Positions 1 through 10,666 of a DNA stretch of 64,000 nucleotides are shown piece after piece. The position numbers were made by a program, and so were the translations under genes. The stretch is from Valencia hispanica (taxonomy: Eukaryota > Chordata > Actinopteri > Cyprinodontiformes > Valenciidae). Where the stretch lies: the NCBI GenBank assembly GCA_963556495.2, contig OY747714.1, forward strand, positions 49,730,041-49,794,040. The letters run 5' to 3'. Each line of letters opens with the position of its first letter. The first letter of the stretch is position 1. The notes beneath the pieces are model-generated. The model ran no database searches and had not been told where the DNA came from. It saw only the letters and a list, made by a program, of their open reading frames with translations.

Positions 1-261
1 TGCCATTGTTAAATGTTTCATTTATTAATAAACAGCTCACCTGTAAACAGATAAGAAAATGTCATCAGCTCATTGTTTAAGATCCGCCCAGACTTCCGGT
101 AAATCTTTTTATAATCGCATGGGACTACAGTAGATAGCTTGTGGTTAGCTAACAGCTAGCAGGGACACATGCCGGTTATCTTTTCCTATCTTTTTTTAGA
201 TTGTTAGATTTTTTCATTTAGCCCTTTCTGACTCAGTTCAGCTCTGAACTTTAGCTGGAAA
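1..261. other. upstream of gene 1, unassigned
   Basis: No coding signal or repeat was recognised. The stretch precedes the first candidate exon of gene 1 and may hold its promoter and 5' untranslated region. No convincing TATA box was identified. Confidence 0.3.
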
Positions 262-379
262 ATGCCTGCATCTTTTGGAAAATCACCAAAAGAACATGTA
301 GGCCTAACTACCAGGGCTACTGTGATTGCTGTGTCATTGTTAATCGGGCAGTCAATCGAATCCGTGTTTGCTCTTTCAG
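262..379 (+). CDS. candidate leader exon of V-set receptor gene 1
   Basis: An ATG at 262 opens 39 codons plus one base and runs exactly into a consensus donor (cag|gtgagt, exon end 379). The exon ends in phase 1, matching the phase-1 start of the V-set exon at 1978. After about 17 polar residues comes a hydrophobic run, ATVIAVSLLIGQSIESVFAL, that could be a late signal-peptide core or signal anchor. The long polar N-terminus is unusual for an Ig-receptor leader, and the intron to the next exon is 1.6 kb, so the true leader could lie elsewhere. Support is donor quality and phase only. It might instead be the first exon of an unrelated transcript. Confidence 0.38.
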
Positions 380-1692
380 GTGAGTTTACCTCCATCCTAA
401 ATAGTGACGGTGAAGTAAAAGCTAATTCATTAAGCTTTCACTCATCTATGAGAATCATGATTAAAATCAGTGGGCCTGTAACAACGACGACCGGCCTAAT
501 CAAGTAGCAGCATGCTGACAGCTCAGGATGATAAACCACTCCAGATAGGCTATTAGCTTCATCAAAAAGAAACGTTTTTAACCCAATCCAGTGATTTTTA
601 TGGTCTGGCTGTCATGACGAGACACCCACAGAAACCATGTGGATATTTAGATTTTTTAATTGTAAGTCTATTTTTTTGTCCTATTGGCATCCGGTCTTGT
701 TTCTAGTTGAGCTGTCAACAAACAAATGTTTCCATATTGATAAAAGGGGATGAAAACAACGACTGCTCCTGGTCAGCATAAAAAGCATGAAAACCAGTGG
801 TCTAGTCATGACCAAACCTGTTAACTGGTTCTACTGGGAAAAAAATATCTGCCGTCAATTCTGCTTCAAGAGTTTGTTTATATCAGGTTAGGACTGTCAA
901 AATAATTCATTTTTAGCATCAGCTTTTACAGCTAAGCTCATGTTCTGTGGTTTTATATTAAACTGGATCAAGTTTCAGAGGAAGCCTCAACCAGGATGAA
1001 CATTCACAGTTAAATACATTTTGAGTCTGAAATTATGTGAGCAAATATGTTACTGAAGCACAAAACACTTATTAATAATTTGAGAATTCATGGATTATTT
1101 CCGAATGTGGCCATAATTTGACAGCTGATAGAGTAGAAAGGAGGAGCGAAGTGGGGGAAGACGTGCAGGAAAGGTCTGCAAGGACAGGACTAGAACTCGG
1201 CCTCTGTACAGGCGGAGCCTCCAACAACCACTATGCTGCACGACGGCCCTGAATGAATAACCACATTTTTATTCAAAATAAAAATGATTTCGATGTTAAC
1301 TTAACAAAGTGAACTGTTTAATGAAATTGAGCTGAATCCATGAACCAACAGGATGCCCAAACATGTGGCAGCTCTGCTGTCCCATACGTGATATTGATCC
1401 TGCTGCTCATGTCTCTGTAGTGGTCTGACAGAAAAGGTCTGATTCATCCGCTTCTTTAAAATGTCCGCGAAAATGTCTTCATGTTACTGAACACAGATGG
1501 GTTAGGGATTCTTTCTGTCCCTTACCCAGAAGTTTTGTGTTAAGAAAATCTAATCAAATATTAATGTTTCCTCATCGGTTTATGAGCACAAAACAAATAA
1601 ACAAAAACAAAAAAACAGCTTTTTTTTATTCTCTAACCCTAAAATAAAGTCAAACAACCTCTTCTTCTTGTTTTTTTTCCCCTCTTTGGTCA

Positions 1693-1693
<1 letters not shown>
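380..1693. other. putative intron 1 of gene 1, unassigned
   Basis: AT-rich sequence with no Ig exon, LINE motif or clear tandem repeat. If the leader exon at 262-379 is correct, this is intron. Confidence 0.4.

Positions 1694-1741
<48 letters not shown>
1694..1741. repeat. (TA)n microsatellite
   Basis: An uninterrupted TA dinucleotide run of more than 20 units lies about 240 bp upstream of the V-set exon of gene 1. Confidence 0.95.
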
Positions 1742-1744
<3 letters not shown>

Positions 1745-1977
1745 CTTATTATAATGGAGCATGTTTATTTTATTAGAATGGCTGTAAAATGAAATGCTTT
1801 TGCCCCTTTTCCAAAGATTTCCACATGTTTGTATTACCATGTGTTGTTGGATGAGCAAAATTGGAATGCCAAAACAAAAAAAGAAGCGATAAACATAAAA
1901 GCATCGTACCAACGTCTGGCTGCACTGACGCAAGAATATGAGCATTAATCTCTTCCTGTGTTCCTCCTCTCCTGCAG

Positions 1978-2298
1978 GTCACACAAACATGACAGCTGCA
2001 CCTGGAGACGATGTTAATATGACATGTGGAGTTCCTCAAAACTTTAGAACTGCACACTGTACAAGAACCAAAGACCAAGGAAATTATGTGGTTGTGTTTA
2101 GATATGGGATCATGATTAGTGAAGAGCAGCATCCAGCTTTTAAGGATCGTGTGGATCTGAAGATCAGGGATGGAAACATGACTTTGACTCTAAAGAACGT
2201 GACGAATAATGACAGCGGAACATATGAGTGTCGAGTTCAGACACCAGAAAGCGACTGGAAACTTATCTGCACCATGAACCTTACTGTTCTTCCTCCAG
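1978..2298 (+). CDS. V-set Ig exon of receptor gene 1
   Basis: This exon encodes one extracellular V-set domain of a single-V type I receptor resembling the teleost butyrophilin/CD276-like V-set families. It is bounded by a pyrimidine-rich acceptor (tcctgcag|gtcac) and a donor (ccag|gtgagt), and is 321 bp long, phase 1-1. The strand B cysteine (VNMTCG) and the strand F motif (DSGTYEC) are present, and about five to six N-x-S/T sequons are spread along the domain. Compared with gene 2 (KWSRADL, 22866-23204), the strand C tryptophan position reads HCTRTKD, so Trp appears replaced by Cys. A further Cys sits near strand G (WKLIC). Ligand and function are unknown; the immune role is inferred from family and cluster context. 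Confidence 0.82.
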
Positions 2299-2488
2299 GT
2301 GAGTCTGTTTGTCTCTGGATCAGAACCTCCAGCAGCTTTCTGGTTCTGGATGTGAAGCTGAAACATGTCAGATCAGATGATGATGATGATGATGAGACTC
2401 TGCAGAAAACAGCTGGTCTGAGATCAGAAGATGATGTTCTTCAGTCTTCTCCTGACAGATCAGACTAACACCTGGTTCTGTTCTGCAG

Positions 2489-2745
2489 GGAACAACGATG
2501 GAAGGAAGAAGAACAAATCTGGTCTTTCTATCCTTGATGTGGTCCTAATAGTTGTTGCTGCTGCTGCACTTGTTGGTCTTGTTGTTGCTTTTCTCATGAA
2601 GAGAAAGAGAATATGGCCGTTCACCAGTTCAGGCCAGAACTCCCCAGATCCTCCTGTTGATGAAGCTTATACACAGATTCCAATGGTTCAAACGTCTGAT
2701 GAGCAGAACTCTGATGGTCCAGAAGATGTTTCTGCTGTTTACTGA
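2489..2745 (+). CDS. TM and cytoplasmic exon of receptor gene 1
   Basis: After a 190-bp intron, an acceptor (ttctgcag|ggaac) opens a phase-1 exon that runs to a TGA at 2743-2745. It encodes a short charged stalk (NNDGRKKNKSG), a membrane helix (VVLIVVAAAALVGLVVAFLM), a basic stop-transfer (KRKR) and a tail of about 50 residues. Tyrosines occur in EAYTQI and at the C-terminus (SAVY). EAYTQI has the Y-x-x-I half of an ITIM, but its -2 residue is Glu, so inhibitory signalling is not supported. The same leader/V-set/TM arrangement recurs in gene 2 and gene 3. Confidence 0.8.
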
Positions 2746-2761
2746 CCATTTTAATGAGATA

Positions 2762-2795
2762 AATAAAAAAACACCAGAAAACTGATGGGAATAAA
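2762..2795 (+). promoter_or_regulatory. polyadenylation signals of gene 1
   Basis: Two AATAAA hexamers (2762-2767 and 2790-2795) lie 17 and 45 bp after the gene 1 stop codon. They are suitable poly(A) signals giving a very short 3' UTR. Cleavage has not been verified. Confidence 0.5.
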
Positions 2796-3265
2796 TACAG
2801 TTGGGCAAAAAGGAGATATTTATAAACATTTCCCCAAATAGACACTTTTATTATTTTATTGTTAAAATCATTCTGAATCCCAGAACATTTCATCCCTATT
2901 TTCAGCTTTTTTATCAGTTTTGTTCAGGACAATCAGAGCCCTGATGATGAACTCACAGAGGAATGACACAACATGACTTATTTCTTTTTCTACACATTTC
3001 AGATCAAACCAACTCTACTTTAATGTGTGGGTTGTTATTATTGTAATGTTTTCTATCATCCCTGTCATTTCCTTCTGTTACACTTTATTTAATTGCGGTA
3101 AAACAAGCAGAAGCTTTACAGTATTCCTTGATGCCGACTCTCCAGCTGCTGTTTAAGTAAAAACACCAAGTTGCCTTTTACTGTTTACTCTCAACAAGAG
3201 TCTTAGATGTAGAAACCAGCATGAGGAGCAAATCTCAGCAACTTAGAGATCACAGACCGTCTACA

Positions 3266-3587
3266 GATCAACCAGAGGATCAACCAGATGATCAACCAGA
3301 GGATCAATCAGAGGATCAATCAGAGGATCAATCAGACGATCAATAAGAGGATCAATCAGACGATCAACCAGACGATCAACCAGAGGATTAACCAGAGGAT
3401 CAATCAGAGGATCAATCAGAGGATCAATCAGAGGATCAATCAGAGGATCAACCAGAGGATCAATCAGAGGATCAATCAGACGATCAACCAGACGATCAAC
3501 CAGAGGATTAACCAGAGGATCAATCAGAGGATCAATCAGAGGATCAATCAGAGGATCAATCAGACGATCAACCAGAGGATCAATCAG
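3266..3587. repeat. 12-bp minisatellite with 120-bp higher-order copy
   Basis: About 27 units of a 12-mer close to GATCAATCAGAG, with variants (AACC for AATC, GACG for GAGG, GATT for GATC). The variant order repeats: positions 3361-3420 and 3481-3540 are identical, showing a 10-unit (120-bp) higher-order duplication. One frame is open across the array only because 12 is a multiple of three; it is not treated as coding. Confidence 0.93.
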
Positions 3588-3599
3588 TAGTTTAGTTCA

Positions 3600-5285
3600 G
3601 ATTAAACTGAGAGTCATTCTGAGTGTTTCTCTCCAGACTGAAGCTGCTCTGAACCTTCATGAAGTTTAATGATCAAACTGCTGATGGCCCTAAGAGGCAG
3701 ATCTAATGAAGATTTAACTGGACTGGTTGTTTTTGGTTTACAAGAAGGCTGCTGGTTTAAATCCTCCATGATGAAGAATGTTTATCCAGTTGAATGAAGC
3801 TTGTTTCCAGCCTCCATGAACATGTGGGACCCAGAAGGGTTTAATTAGGATGAATATAGACCTGGGCTCATAATGGGCTGATAGGATGGGATCTGTTTGG
3901 GTTGGGAACAGTTTGTTGGTGTTAAATTGATTTGAGGAAAATCAGATCAAACTCAGCAGCACATTGAGGTCCCACATTGATCCCTGTTTTTACCCAAAGC
4001 ATCAAACCTACATGAGGTTTCATCCTGATGTAACCATAGACTACCCTTTATGGGGCCCGTCTCCTAACCGTATGGGTCCCACAGGTAAATGATGGCTGGG
4101 TGATGATGCACTGTGTGTTCTCAGCTCAGGTCCCAGATGGGTTTATTCTAAAGGATGGTTTCTCTGTAAGCCTGTAAGTGTTGAAGTAAAAGATTTTATT
4201 TGTTTATTCTGTTCCTGCAGCCTGAATGTGAACGAGAGTCGCTGCAAATCTAAGCTGTTTATCTGAGAAGTATTCATATTTTATTGTTTTTAAGTATAAT
4301 GTTCATTTTTTATTTAAGTTCTGATCTTATCCTGAAAAGCACCATTTGTATATTAAAATGTAATCACAATAAAATAATCTATCTATTCGTCTCTGTGTTT
4401 CAGAGCGTTGATACGACGCTACGTTTAGAACATGTTAGCTCCAGCTTCTGGGATGTGAACATCCTCAGAGAAGCTCCCATCATCCTGGGTCACATGAGCA
4501 TTATCAGCTAGCTGAGCTCCACTGTCCTACAGAGAGAAAACCTTTAAGCCTGCAGCCATTTTATCAGTGGAGGTTTCTAATAAACGAGGAGCTGGATGAG
4601 AGAGGAACCAGAGAACAGGAGAGGTCAGGAAACCTGCATGGAGGAGGAGGTGATAAAGATGGCGGCTTGAAACTGATGGGAAGGTGATTGGATGAATGAG
4701 AACCAGGTGAGATTAATCAGTGGAGATAGAGAGCAGCGAATGAACAGGGTGAACACTGAGGGACACAAAGGGAGGAAACTAAACCCAAAACTACAGACCA
4801 AAGGTAGAGAAACCATCTAAAGCTAAAAGAGCAGCAGAAAACAGAGAGGATCCAGAATCTCAGCAGTAGAGAACAATGTGGAACATTATGAGCGACTAAC
4901 AGCCCAGAGTGATCTGATAAACCAAACCCAGGTCCTGACACGGATCCATCCACACTCAATCTCCTCTTAGTGACTTTGGACTGTATGATAGATGATTTAC
5001 ACACACTTGGTAAATGGCAGCACTTTGTCTGTTTAGTAACGTAATACAATAATATGCATTTAAAGTATTTGAATTCTTCAGAGTTATATGCAGGAAATAA
5101 CTAAGTTCAAATTTGGTTTTGGAATTTTAATGATCAAAAAGAACAAATAAACATTAGATAGTAAAAACCATCTAATGCTACTTGGAAGCCAAAAGTTGCT
5201 TCAGCATACAGGGAAACTTCATCCAGGTAAATAACAATGTACAAATATAGCTAAAGAAATTGAGAAAGTGACTTTGGTATTTTCA
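3600..5285. other. intergenic, unassigned
   Basis: No Ig exon, TE protein motif or clear array was found. A possible acceptor with short open sequence near 4220 and 4400 has no matching donor or motif and is not called. Confidence 0.35.
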
Positions 5286-5865
5286 AGTTCAACTTTATTT
5301 ATAAAGCACATTTTTAGCAGTCTAAGTATTATAAATATATGTATATAAATATGCATATAAAAATATTACAAGTTAAACATATTCCATTAAGAGATAAAAT
5401 AAAATAAAATCTAAAAACATCAAAGAAAAGTGAAAAGCAAAGGCAGAGAATAATGCAGAGCTGCAATGAAAAGCCAGCGCAAACAGATGGGTTTTTAGGA
5501 GGGACTTGAAGTTTGAAATAGATTGAGCAGCTCTAATGTGCAAAGCGAGACCATTTCATAATTTTGGAGCACAGACAGAAAAGGCTCTATCTCCCCTTGA
5601 CTTAATCCTAGAAGCTGGAACAACCAAGAGTTGTTGGGAAGAGGATCTCAGAGCCGTAGTGGGAGCATGCCTGATTAAAATCAGTCAAATAAGAAGGAGC
5701 TAGGCCATGCATCCTATAGTTGACAGGAAGCCAGTGGAGAGATGCCACCACAGGAGTAATATGGTCACGACGACCCCTACCCAACAGCAGGCGGACGGCA
5801 GAATTTTGTGCAATCTGTAAACGCTAAATAGTAGACAGATCTAGAGCAGTGTAAAGTCAGTACAT
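5286..5865 (-). mobile_element. L2/CR1-group LINE 3' fragment
   Basis: Read on the minus strand, the segment carries decayed LINE C-terminal motifs: a QNSAVRLLLGRGRRDH-type block, [14 protein letters not shown], and a LKTHLFALAF-like end with frameshifts. It then reaches a 3' tail whose plus-strand form is AACTTTATTTATAAAGCAC. These are characteristic of fish L2-group LINE ends. It is 5'-truncated and not coding. Confidence 0.65.
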
Positions 5866-6099
5866 TGATTGATTTTGTCCCAATCTGGGACAAGAGTCTG
5901 ATGTAAAATCTTCCTGGTGCTGCAGCATTAAATGGAGGTTAACTGTGACAACCCTGATATAAACCTTTATTCATTACAGACCAGCTGATCAGATCCTGGA
6001 AGGGTTTGTTGATATAATAACACCTTTAAACAGCTTGTGTGATTATGATCCAACCAACACATATCAGGTTCCATATCCATCTGATCACATTATGAAGAA

Positions 6100-6470
6100 C
6101 CTCTAAAGTAGCAACTACCAGGAACTAAAGGAGTACCAGGCCCAGCAGAGGATGTGGGTTCCTCTGTTCTGGATTTAACAGGGAGCCAATGAAGGGAAGC
6201 TAAAACAGGAGAAATGTGATCTCTCTTTTTAATCTTCATCAGAACTCTTGCTGCAGCATTTTGGATCAACTGAAGGCTTTTAATTGCATTTTGTGGACTC
6301 CCTGATAGTAAAGAATTACAGTAGTCCAGCCTTGAGGTAACATGCATGGACTAGTTTCTCAGCATCACTCCTGGACAGGATGTTTCTCATTTTAGCAATA
6401 TTCTGGAGGTGAAAGAAAGAAATCCTAGAAACCTGTTTAATATGGGATTTAATATCCTGATCTACTAATA
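6100..6470 (-). mobile_element. L2-group LINE RT fragment
   Basis: The minus strand encodes [20 protein letters not shown] and the following [17 protein letters not shown] block. It is nearly identical to the copies at 18250-19074 and 53763-56318, so it is the same L2 family. It is truncated on both sides and disrupted by a short deletion near the CMLPQG-equivalent point at about 6345. Confidence 0.75.
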
Positions 6471-6479
6471 ATGTGAAGA

Positions 6480-7284
6480 ACCTTTATGACATTTCAATGT
6501 TTTTATACTCTGATTCTGTTTGATGTTGGCCAGTTTAATGCAATCCAAAGGGACTGACCCAACGGGTTTATTAACATCTGAGCGGTTCCTGGTATAACAG
6601 CGCCCTCTGGTGGCCATGTAGAGAACACCTGAAGGAGGGACAACAAGCTGAAGGTTGAAGGTGTTTAACAGCAGTCTTGTGTATTTTGTTTTATTTGTGT
6701 ATTGGTTATGTAACCTTCAGCTTCTCATCAGTAGATGACCTTTGACATTTTACCAGAGGAGCTTCTAGAAGACGTAGTTTGACCCGTTGGATCTGCACTC
6801 TGAGCGCCGCAGGATATGTGTTGCTTCGCTTCTATTCATGAAGCAACTTCTCACACCGTTAGAGAGCAGAGGAAGAGGTCAGAGGTCAAAGGGAGAGGAA
6901 GAAGGCGGTTCTGTTCCGATCAATCAGATGAAGAAAACATCCACCAGTCTTCTGCTCTGGAAGAACCAATTCTATTTTTTCTATTTATTATGAGCTCTAT
7001 ATGTTTAATAAATTTGTTGAGCTGACCTCTTGAACCATATTCATGTGAAGAATCATGGATTTCACAGTTTGTTCTAATGTTCCTTCTCTAGTTCTGATCC
7101 TGGAGCGGTGCAGCACAATCAGCCAAAGTTTGAAATGGATTCTGGATTATTATGTAGCAGAATTAATGAGTTTTCTTCAATTTGTTAAACAGAGATTTCA
7201 GAACCTAGAAAACAGATATAACAAACAGTAAATGTAAACTGGATATTGATTTTAATAATAATCTGTTATTGTTCTCAATAACGC
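6480..7284. other. intergenic, unassigned
   Basis: No supported gene. Two short overlapping open frames at 6787-7025 have no recognisable domain, and the region ends at the 5' truncation of the Rex3 element. Confidence 0.35.
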
Positions 7285-9770
7285 TCTTCAACGCTCACGT
7301 GGGCAATGACAGTGAGACCTGGAGGGGTGTGGTTGGGCGGAATGGCCCCCCCGATCTAAACCCGAGTGGTGTCTTGTTATTGGACTTCTGTGCTCGTCAT
7401 GGATTGTCCATAACAAACACCATGTTCAAGCATAAAGGTGTCCATATGTGCACTTGGCACCAGGACACCTTAGGCCGCAGCTCAATGATCGACTTGGTTG
7501 TCGTCTCATCTGATCTGCGGCCGCATGTTTTGGACACTCGGGTGAAGAGAGGGGCAGAGCTCTCCACTGACCACTACCTGGTGGTGAGTCGGCTCCGATG
7601 GTGGGGGAGGACGCCGGACAGACCTGGAAGGCCTAAACGTGTTGTGAGGGTCTGCTGGGAACGTCTGGCAGAGTCTCCTGTCAGAAGGAGCTTTAACTCA
7701 CACCTCCGGCAGAACTTTGAACACGTCCCGGGGGAGGCGGGGGACATCGAGTCCGAGTGGACCATGTTCCGCGCCTCCATTGCCAAGGCGGCTGACCAAA
7801 GCTGTGGCCGCAAGGTGGTCGGTGCCTGTCGCGGCGGCAACCCCCGAACCCGGTGGTGGACACCGGCGGTAAGGGATGCTGTCAGGCTGAAGAAGGAGTC
7901 CTACCGGGTCTTTTTGGCTTGTGGGACCCCTGAAGCAGCTGATAGGTACCGACAGGCCAAGCGGGATGCGGCTCGGATGGTTGCTGAGGCAAAAACTCGG
8001 GCGTGGGAGGAGTTTGGAGAGACCATGGAAAACGACTTCCGTACGGCTTCGAAGCGATTCTGGTCCACCATCCGGCGTCTCAGGGGGGGGAAGCGGTCTG
8101 CCACCAACACTGTTTACAGTGGGGATGGTGTGCTGCTGACCTCGACGCGGGACGTTTTGGGTCTGTGGATGGAATACTTCGAAGACCTCCTCAATCCCAC
8201 CGGCACGCCTTCCAATCTGGAAGCAGGGTTTGGGGACTTGGGGTCGGGCTCTCCAATCTCTGGTGCCGAGGTCACCGAGGTCGTTAAAAAGCTCCTCGGT
8301 GGCAGGGCTCCGGGGGTGGATGAGATTCGACCGGAGTTCCTCAAGGCTCTGGATGTTGTGGGGCTGTGTTGGTTAACGCGGCTCTGCAATATTGCGTGGA
8401 CATCGGGGGCAGTTCCCTTGGATTGGCAGACCGGGGTGGTGGTCCCCCTGTTTAAAAAGGGGGACCACAGGGTGTGTTCCAACTACAGGGGGATCACACT
8501 TCTGAGCCTCCCTGGTAAGGTCTATTCAGGGGTTCTGGAGAGGAGGGTCCGACGGATAGTCGAACCTCGGATCCAGGAGGAACAATGCGGTTTTTGTCCT
8601 GGCCGTGGAACACTGGACCAGCTCTACACCCTCAGCAGGGTCCTGGAGGGTGCGTGGGAGTTCGCCCAACCGGTCTACATGTGTTTTGTGGACTTGGAGA
8701 AGGCGTTCGACCGTGTCCCTCGGGGGGCCCTGTGGGGGGTGCTCCGGGAGTATGGGGTACCGGGCCCCTTGATACGGGCTGTTAGGTCCCTGTACGACCG
8801 GTGCCAGAGTTTGGTTCGCATTGCCGGCAGTTAGTCGGGCTTGTTTCCGGTGAGAGTTGGACTCCGCCAAGGTTGCCCTTTGTCACCGATCCTGTTCCTA
8901 ACTTTTATGGACAGGATTTCTAGGCGCAGCCAAGGCGTTGCGGGGATCCGTTTTGGTGGCCTCAGGATCGGGTCTCTGCTTTTTGCAGATGATGTGGTCC
9001 TGTTGGCTTCATCTGAGCGTGATCTACAGCTTTCGCTGGAGCTGTTCGCAGCCGAGTGTGAAGCGGCTGGGATGAGAATCAGCACCTCCAAATCCGAGGC
9101 CATGGTCTTGAGCCGGAAAAGGGTGGGGTGCCTCCTCCGGGTCAGGGATGGGGTCCTTCCCCAAGTGGAGGAGTTTAAGTATCTGGGGGTCTTGTTCACG
9201 AATGAGGGAAAAATGGAGCGGGAGATTGATAGACGGATTGGTGGGGCATCTGCAGTTATGCGGGCGCTCTACCGGTCTGTCGTGGTGAAGAGAGAGCTGA
9301 GCCAAAAGGCGAAGCTCTCGATTTACCGGTCGATCTACGTTCCTACCCTCATCTATGGTCACGAACTCTGGGTGGTGACCGAAAGAACGAGATCACGGAT
9401 ACAAGCGGCTGAAATGAGTTTCCTCCGCAGAGTGTCTGGGCTCTCCCTTAGAGATAGGGTGAGAAGCTCAGTCATCCGGAGGGGGCTCAGAGTAGAGCCG
9501 CTGCTTCTCCACATCGAGAGGAGTCAGTTGAGGTGGCTCGGGCATCTGGTCAGGATGCCTCCTGGACGCCTCCCTGGTGAGGTGTTTCAGGCACGTCCCA
9601 CCGGGAGGAGGCCCAGGGGAAGGCCCAGGACACGCTGGAGGGACTATGTTTCTCGGCTGGCCTGGGAGCGCCTTGGGGTTCCTCCCGAGGAGCTGGAACA
9701 AGTGGCTGGGGAGAGGGAAGTCTGGGTCTCTTTGCTTAGGCTGCTGCCCCCGCGACCCGACCCCGGATAA
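7269..9770 (+). pseudogene. Rex3 endonuclease/reverse transcriptase with one stop
   Basis: A single reading frame of about 830 codons is interrupted by only one in-frame TAG at 8832-8834. It shows the endonuclease C-terminal half (FNAHVG near the start, STDHYLV about 100 residues in), the RT entry (LYLF-type [17 protein letters not shown]), the RT core ([23 protein letters not shown]) and the catalytic FADDVVLL. The C-terminus has an RPRTRWRDYVSRLAWE block typical of RTE. There is no ATG at the 5' end because the element is truncated. The small number of lesions suggests recent insertion. It encodes retrotransposition enzymes, not a host function. Confidence 0.88.
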
Positions 9771-9796
9771 GCGGAAGAAAATGGATGGATGGATGG
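7285..9796 (+). mobile_element. Rex3-like (RTE clade) LINE, 5'-truncated
   Basis: A non-LTR retrotransposon of the Rex3/RTE type known from fish. The element begins inside the endonuclease (FNAHVGNDS) and continues through the reverse transcriptase to the C-terminus, then ends in a (GATG)n-type tail (atggatggatgg), as is usual for this family. No convincing target-site duplication was found. The 3' end lies directly against a PIF/Harbinger remnant (9797-10130). Confidence 0.9.
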
Positions 9797-10130
9797 CTGA
9801 AAGCGAACCTCATCCATACGCAGCTCCTGGAGCAAATGGTTAAAACTCAGAACGCCTCTCAAGAATGGTGGTGTATCCACAAATGGCGCTGATGCGCCCG
9901 ATGTTGTCTAGCCTTATTTAGCAAATCAAGCCAAGCCACTCTCTCGATATGATCCGCCATTGTTTAAAACCTCCGGCAACAGAGGAAGCCCCGCCCACGC
10001 TCTCTTATTTTGTTCAGCAAGTTACGAGCTTTGCAAGCTTCAGGCTTAAAAATGTATACGCTTCAAACTAGTCGCTTTATGAGCGTTTTTTGATGGTGAC
10101 AAAGCGTGCGGTGTGAAGGCGGCATAAGAC
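9797..10130 (-). mobile_element. PIF/Harbinger transposon 5' remnant
   Basis: On the minus strand an ATG opens MADHIERVAWLDLLNKARQ, and a displaced frame further on reads RRSEFNHLLQELRMDEVRFQ. This is the N-terminal layout of fish PIF/Harbinger transposases (ERR.EF..L..ELR.D..RFQ). The outer side shows GCCGCCTTCACACCGCACGC, resembling a Harbinger terminal region. The remnant stops where the Rex3 tail begins, so the rest of the transposase is absent. Confidence 0.6.
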
Positions 10131-10192
10131 AGAATCCAACCTGGACAGTTAAATCTGGACAAACAGCTTTAAAATGAAGAGAAGCGGCTGAC

Positions 10193-10261
10193 CTGAGACA
10201 GAGATCCTGCTGGATGGAGATGTAGGTGAAGGAGTGGTTGGAGGTACAGTTGGTGGATTCT
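10193..10261 (-). pseudogene. stalk exon of decayed FcRL-like gene
   Basis: A 69-bp phase 1-1 segment lies between an acceptor (ttttag|agaatcc) and a donor (tcag|gtcagc). It encodes a Pro/Thr/Ser-rich stalk, NPPTVPPTTPSPTSPSS, comparable to the start of the TM exon at 42728. It is the last recognisable exon of this locus; beyond it lies the Harbinger/Rex3 block and no TM exon was found. Confidence 0.55.
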
Positions 10262-10337
10262 CTAAAATAAAGACACTTGATAAATAATTATCAAACTATT
10301 TCTTGGGAAAATCCCAGTTAAACAATATTCTTCTGAC

Positions 10338-10586
10338 CTTCAACAGAGATCCAGCTGGATGGAGACTCTCCATGACCGCTGATGTAACACCTGTAGAGGC
10401 CTTCATCAGAGCTGGTCACCTGGTGGAGGGTCATGTGACCTGCAGGCTCAGTCCTGATGAGGGAGCCATCTTTATAGAAATCAGTAGCTGGGAGGTTGGA
10501 GGGAGTGGTCTTTGTCTGACAGCTCAGAGTGACGTCATCTCCCTCCATCACAGGGAGGACAGGACTCTGCAGGATCACTGATCCAC
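10338..10586 (-). pseudogene. second Ig domain exon of decayed FcRL-like gene
   Basis: An open 249-bp phase 1-1 exon (acceptor gttgag|gtgg, donor gaag|gtcag) encodes a C2-type Ig domain of the Fc-receptor-like family. It starts [20 protein letters not shown] and carries [16 protein letters not shown] and [13 protein letters not shown]. Both cysteines are intact. The exon itself is undamaged; the gene is called decayed because of the broken upstream domain (10667-10925) and the missing downstream TM and tail. Confidence 0.78.
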
Positions 10587-10666
10587 CTCAACACAGAGAC
10601 AAACTACAGCATTTCATCCATTTCCACATCAGCTTCATCAACACTAACTCCACAGTCTGATCTTAC

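Noticed and set aside
3266..3587. CRISPR-like array
   Set aside because: Contiguous 12-bp repeats without unique spacers, in a vertebrate genome.
3288..3590. 100-codon frame of Ile-Asn-Gln-Arg repeats
   Set aside because: The 12-bp repeat unit is a multiple of three and lacks stops; no gene context.
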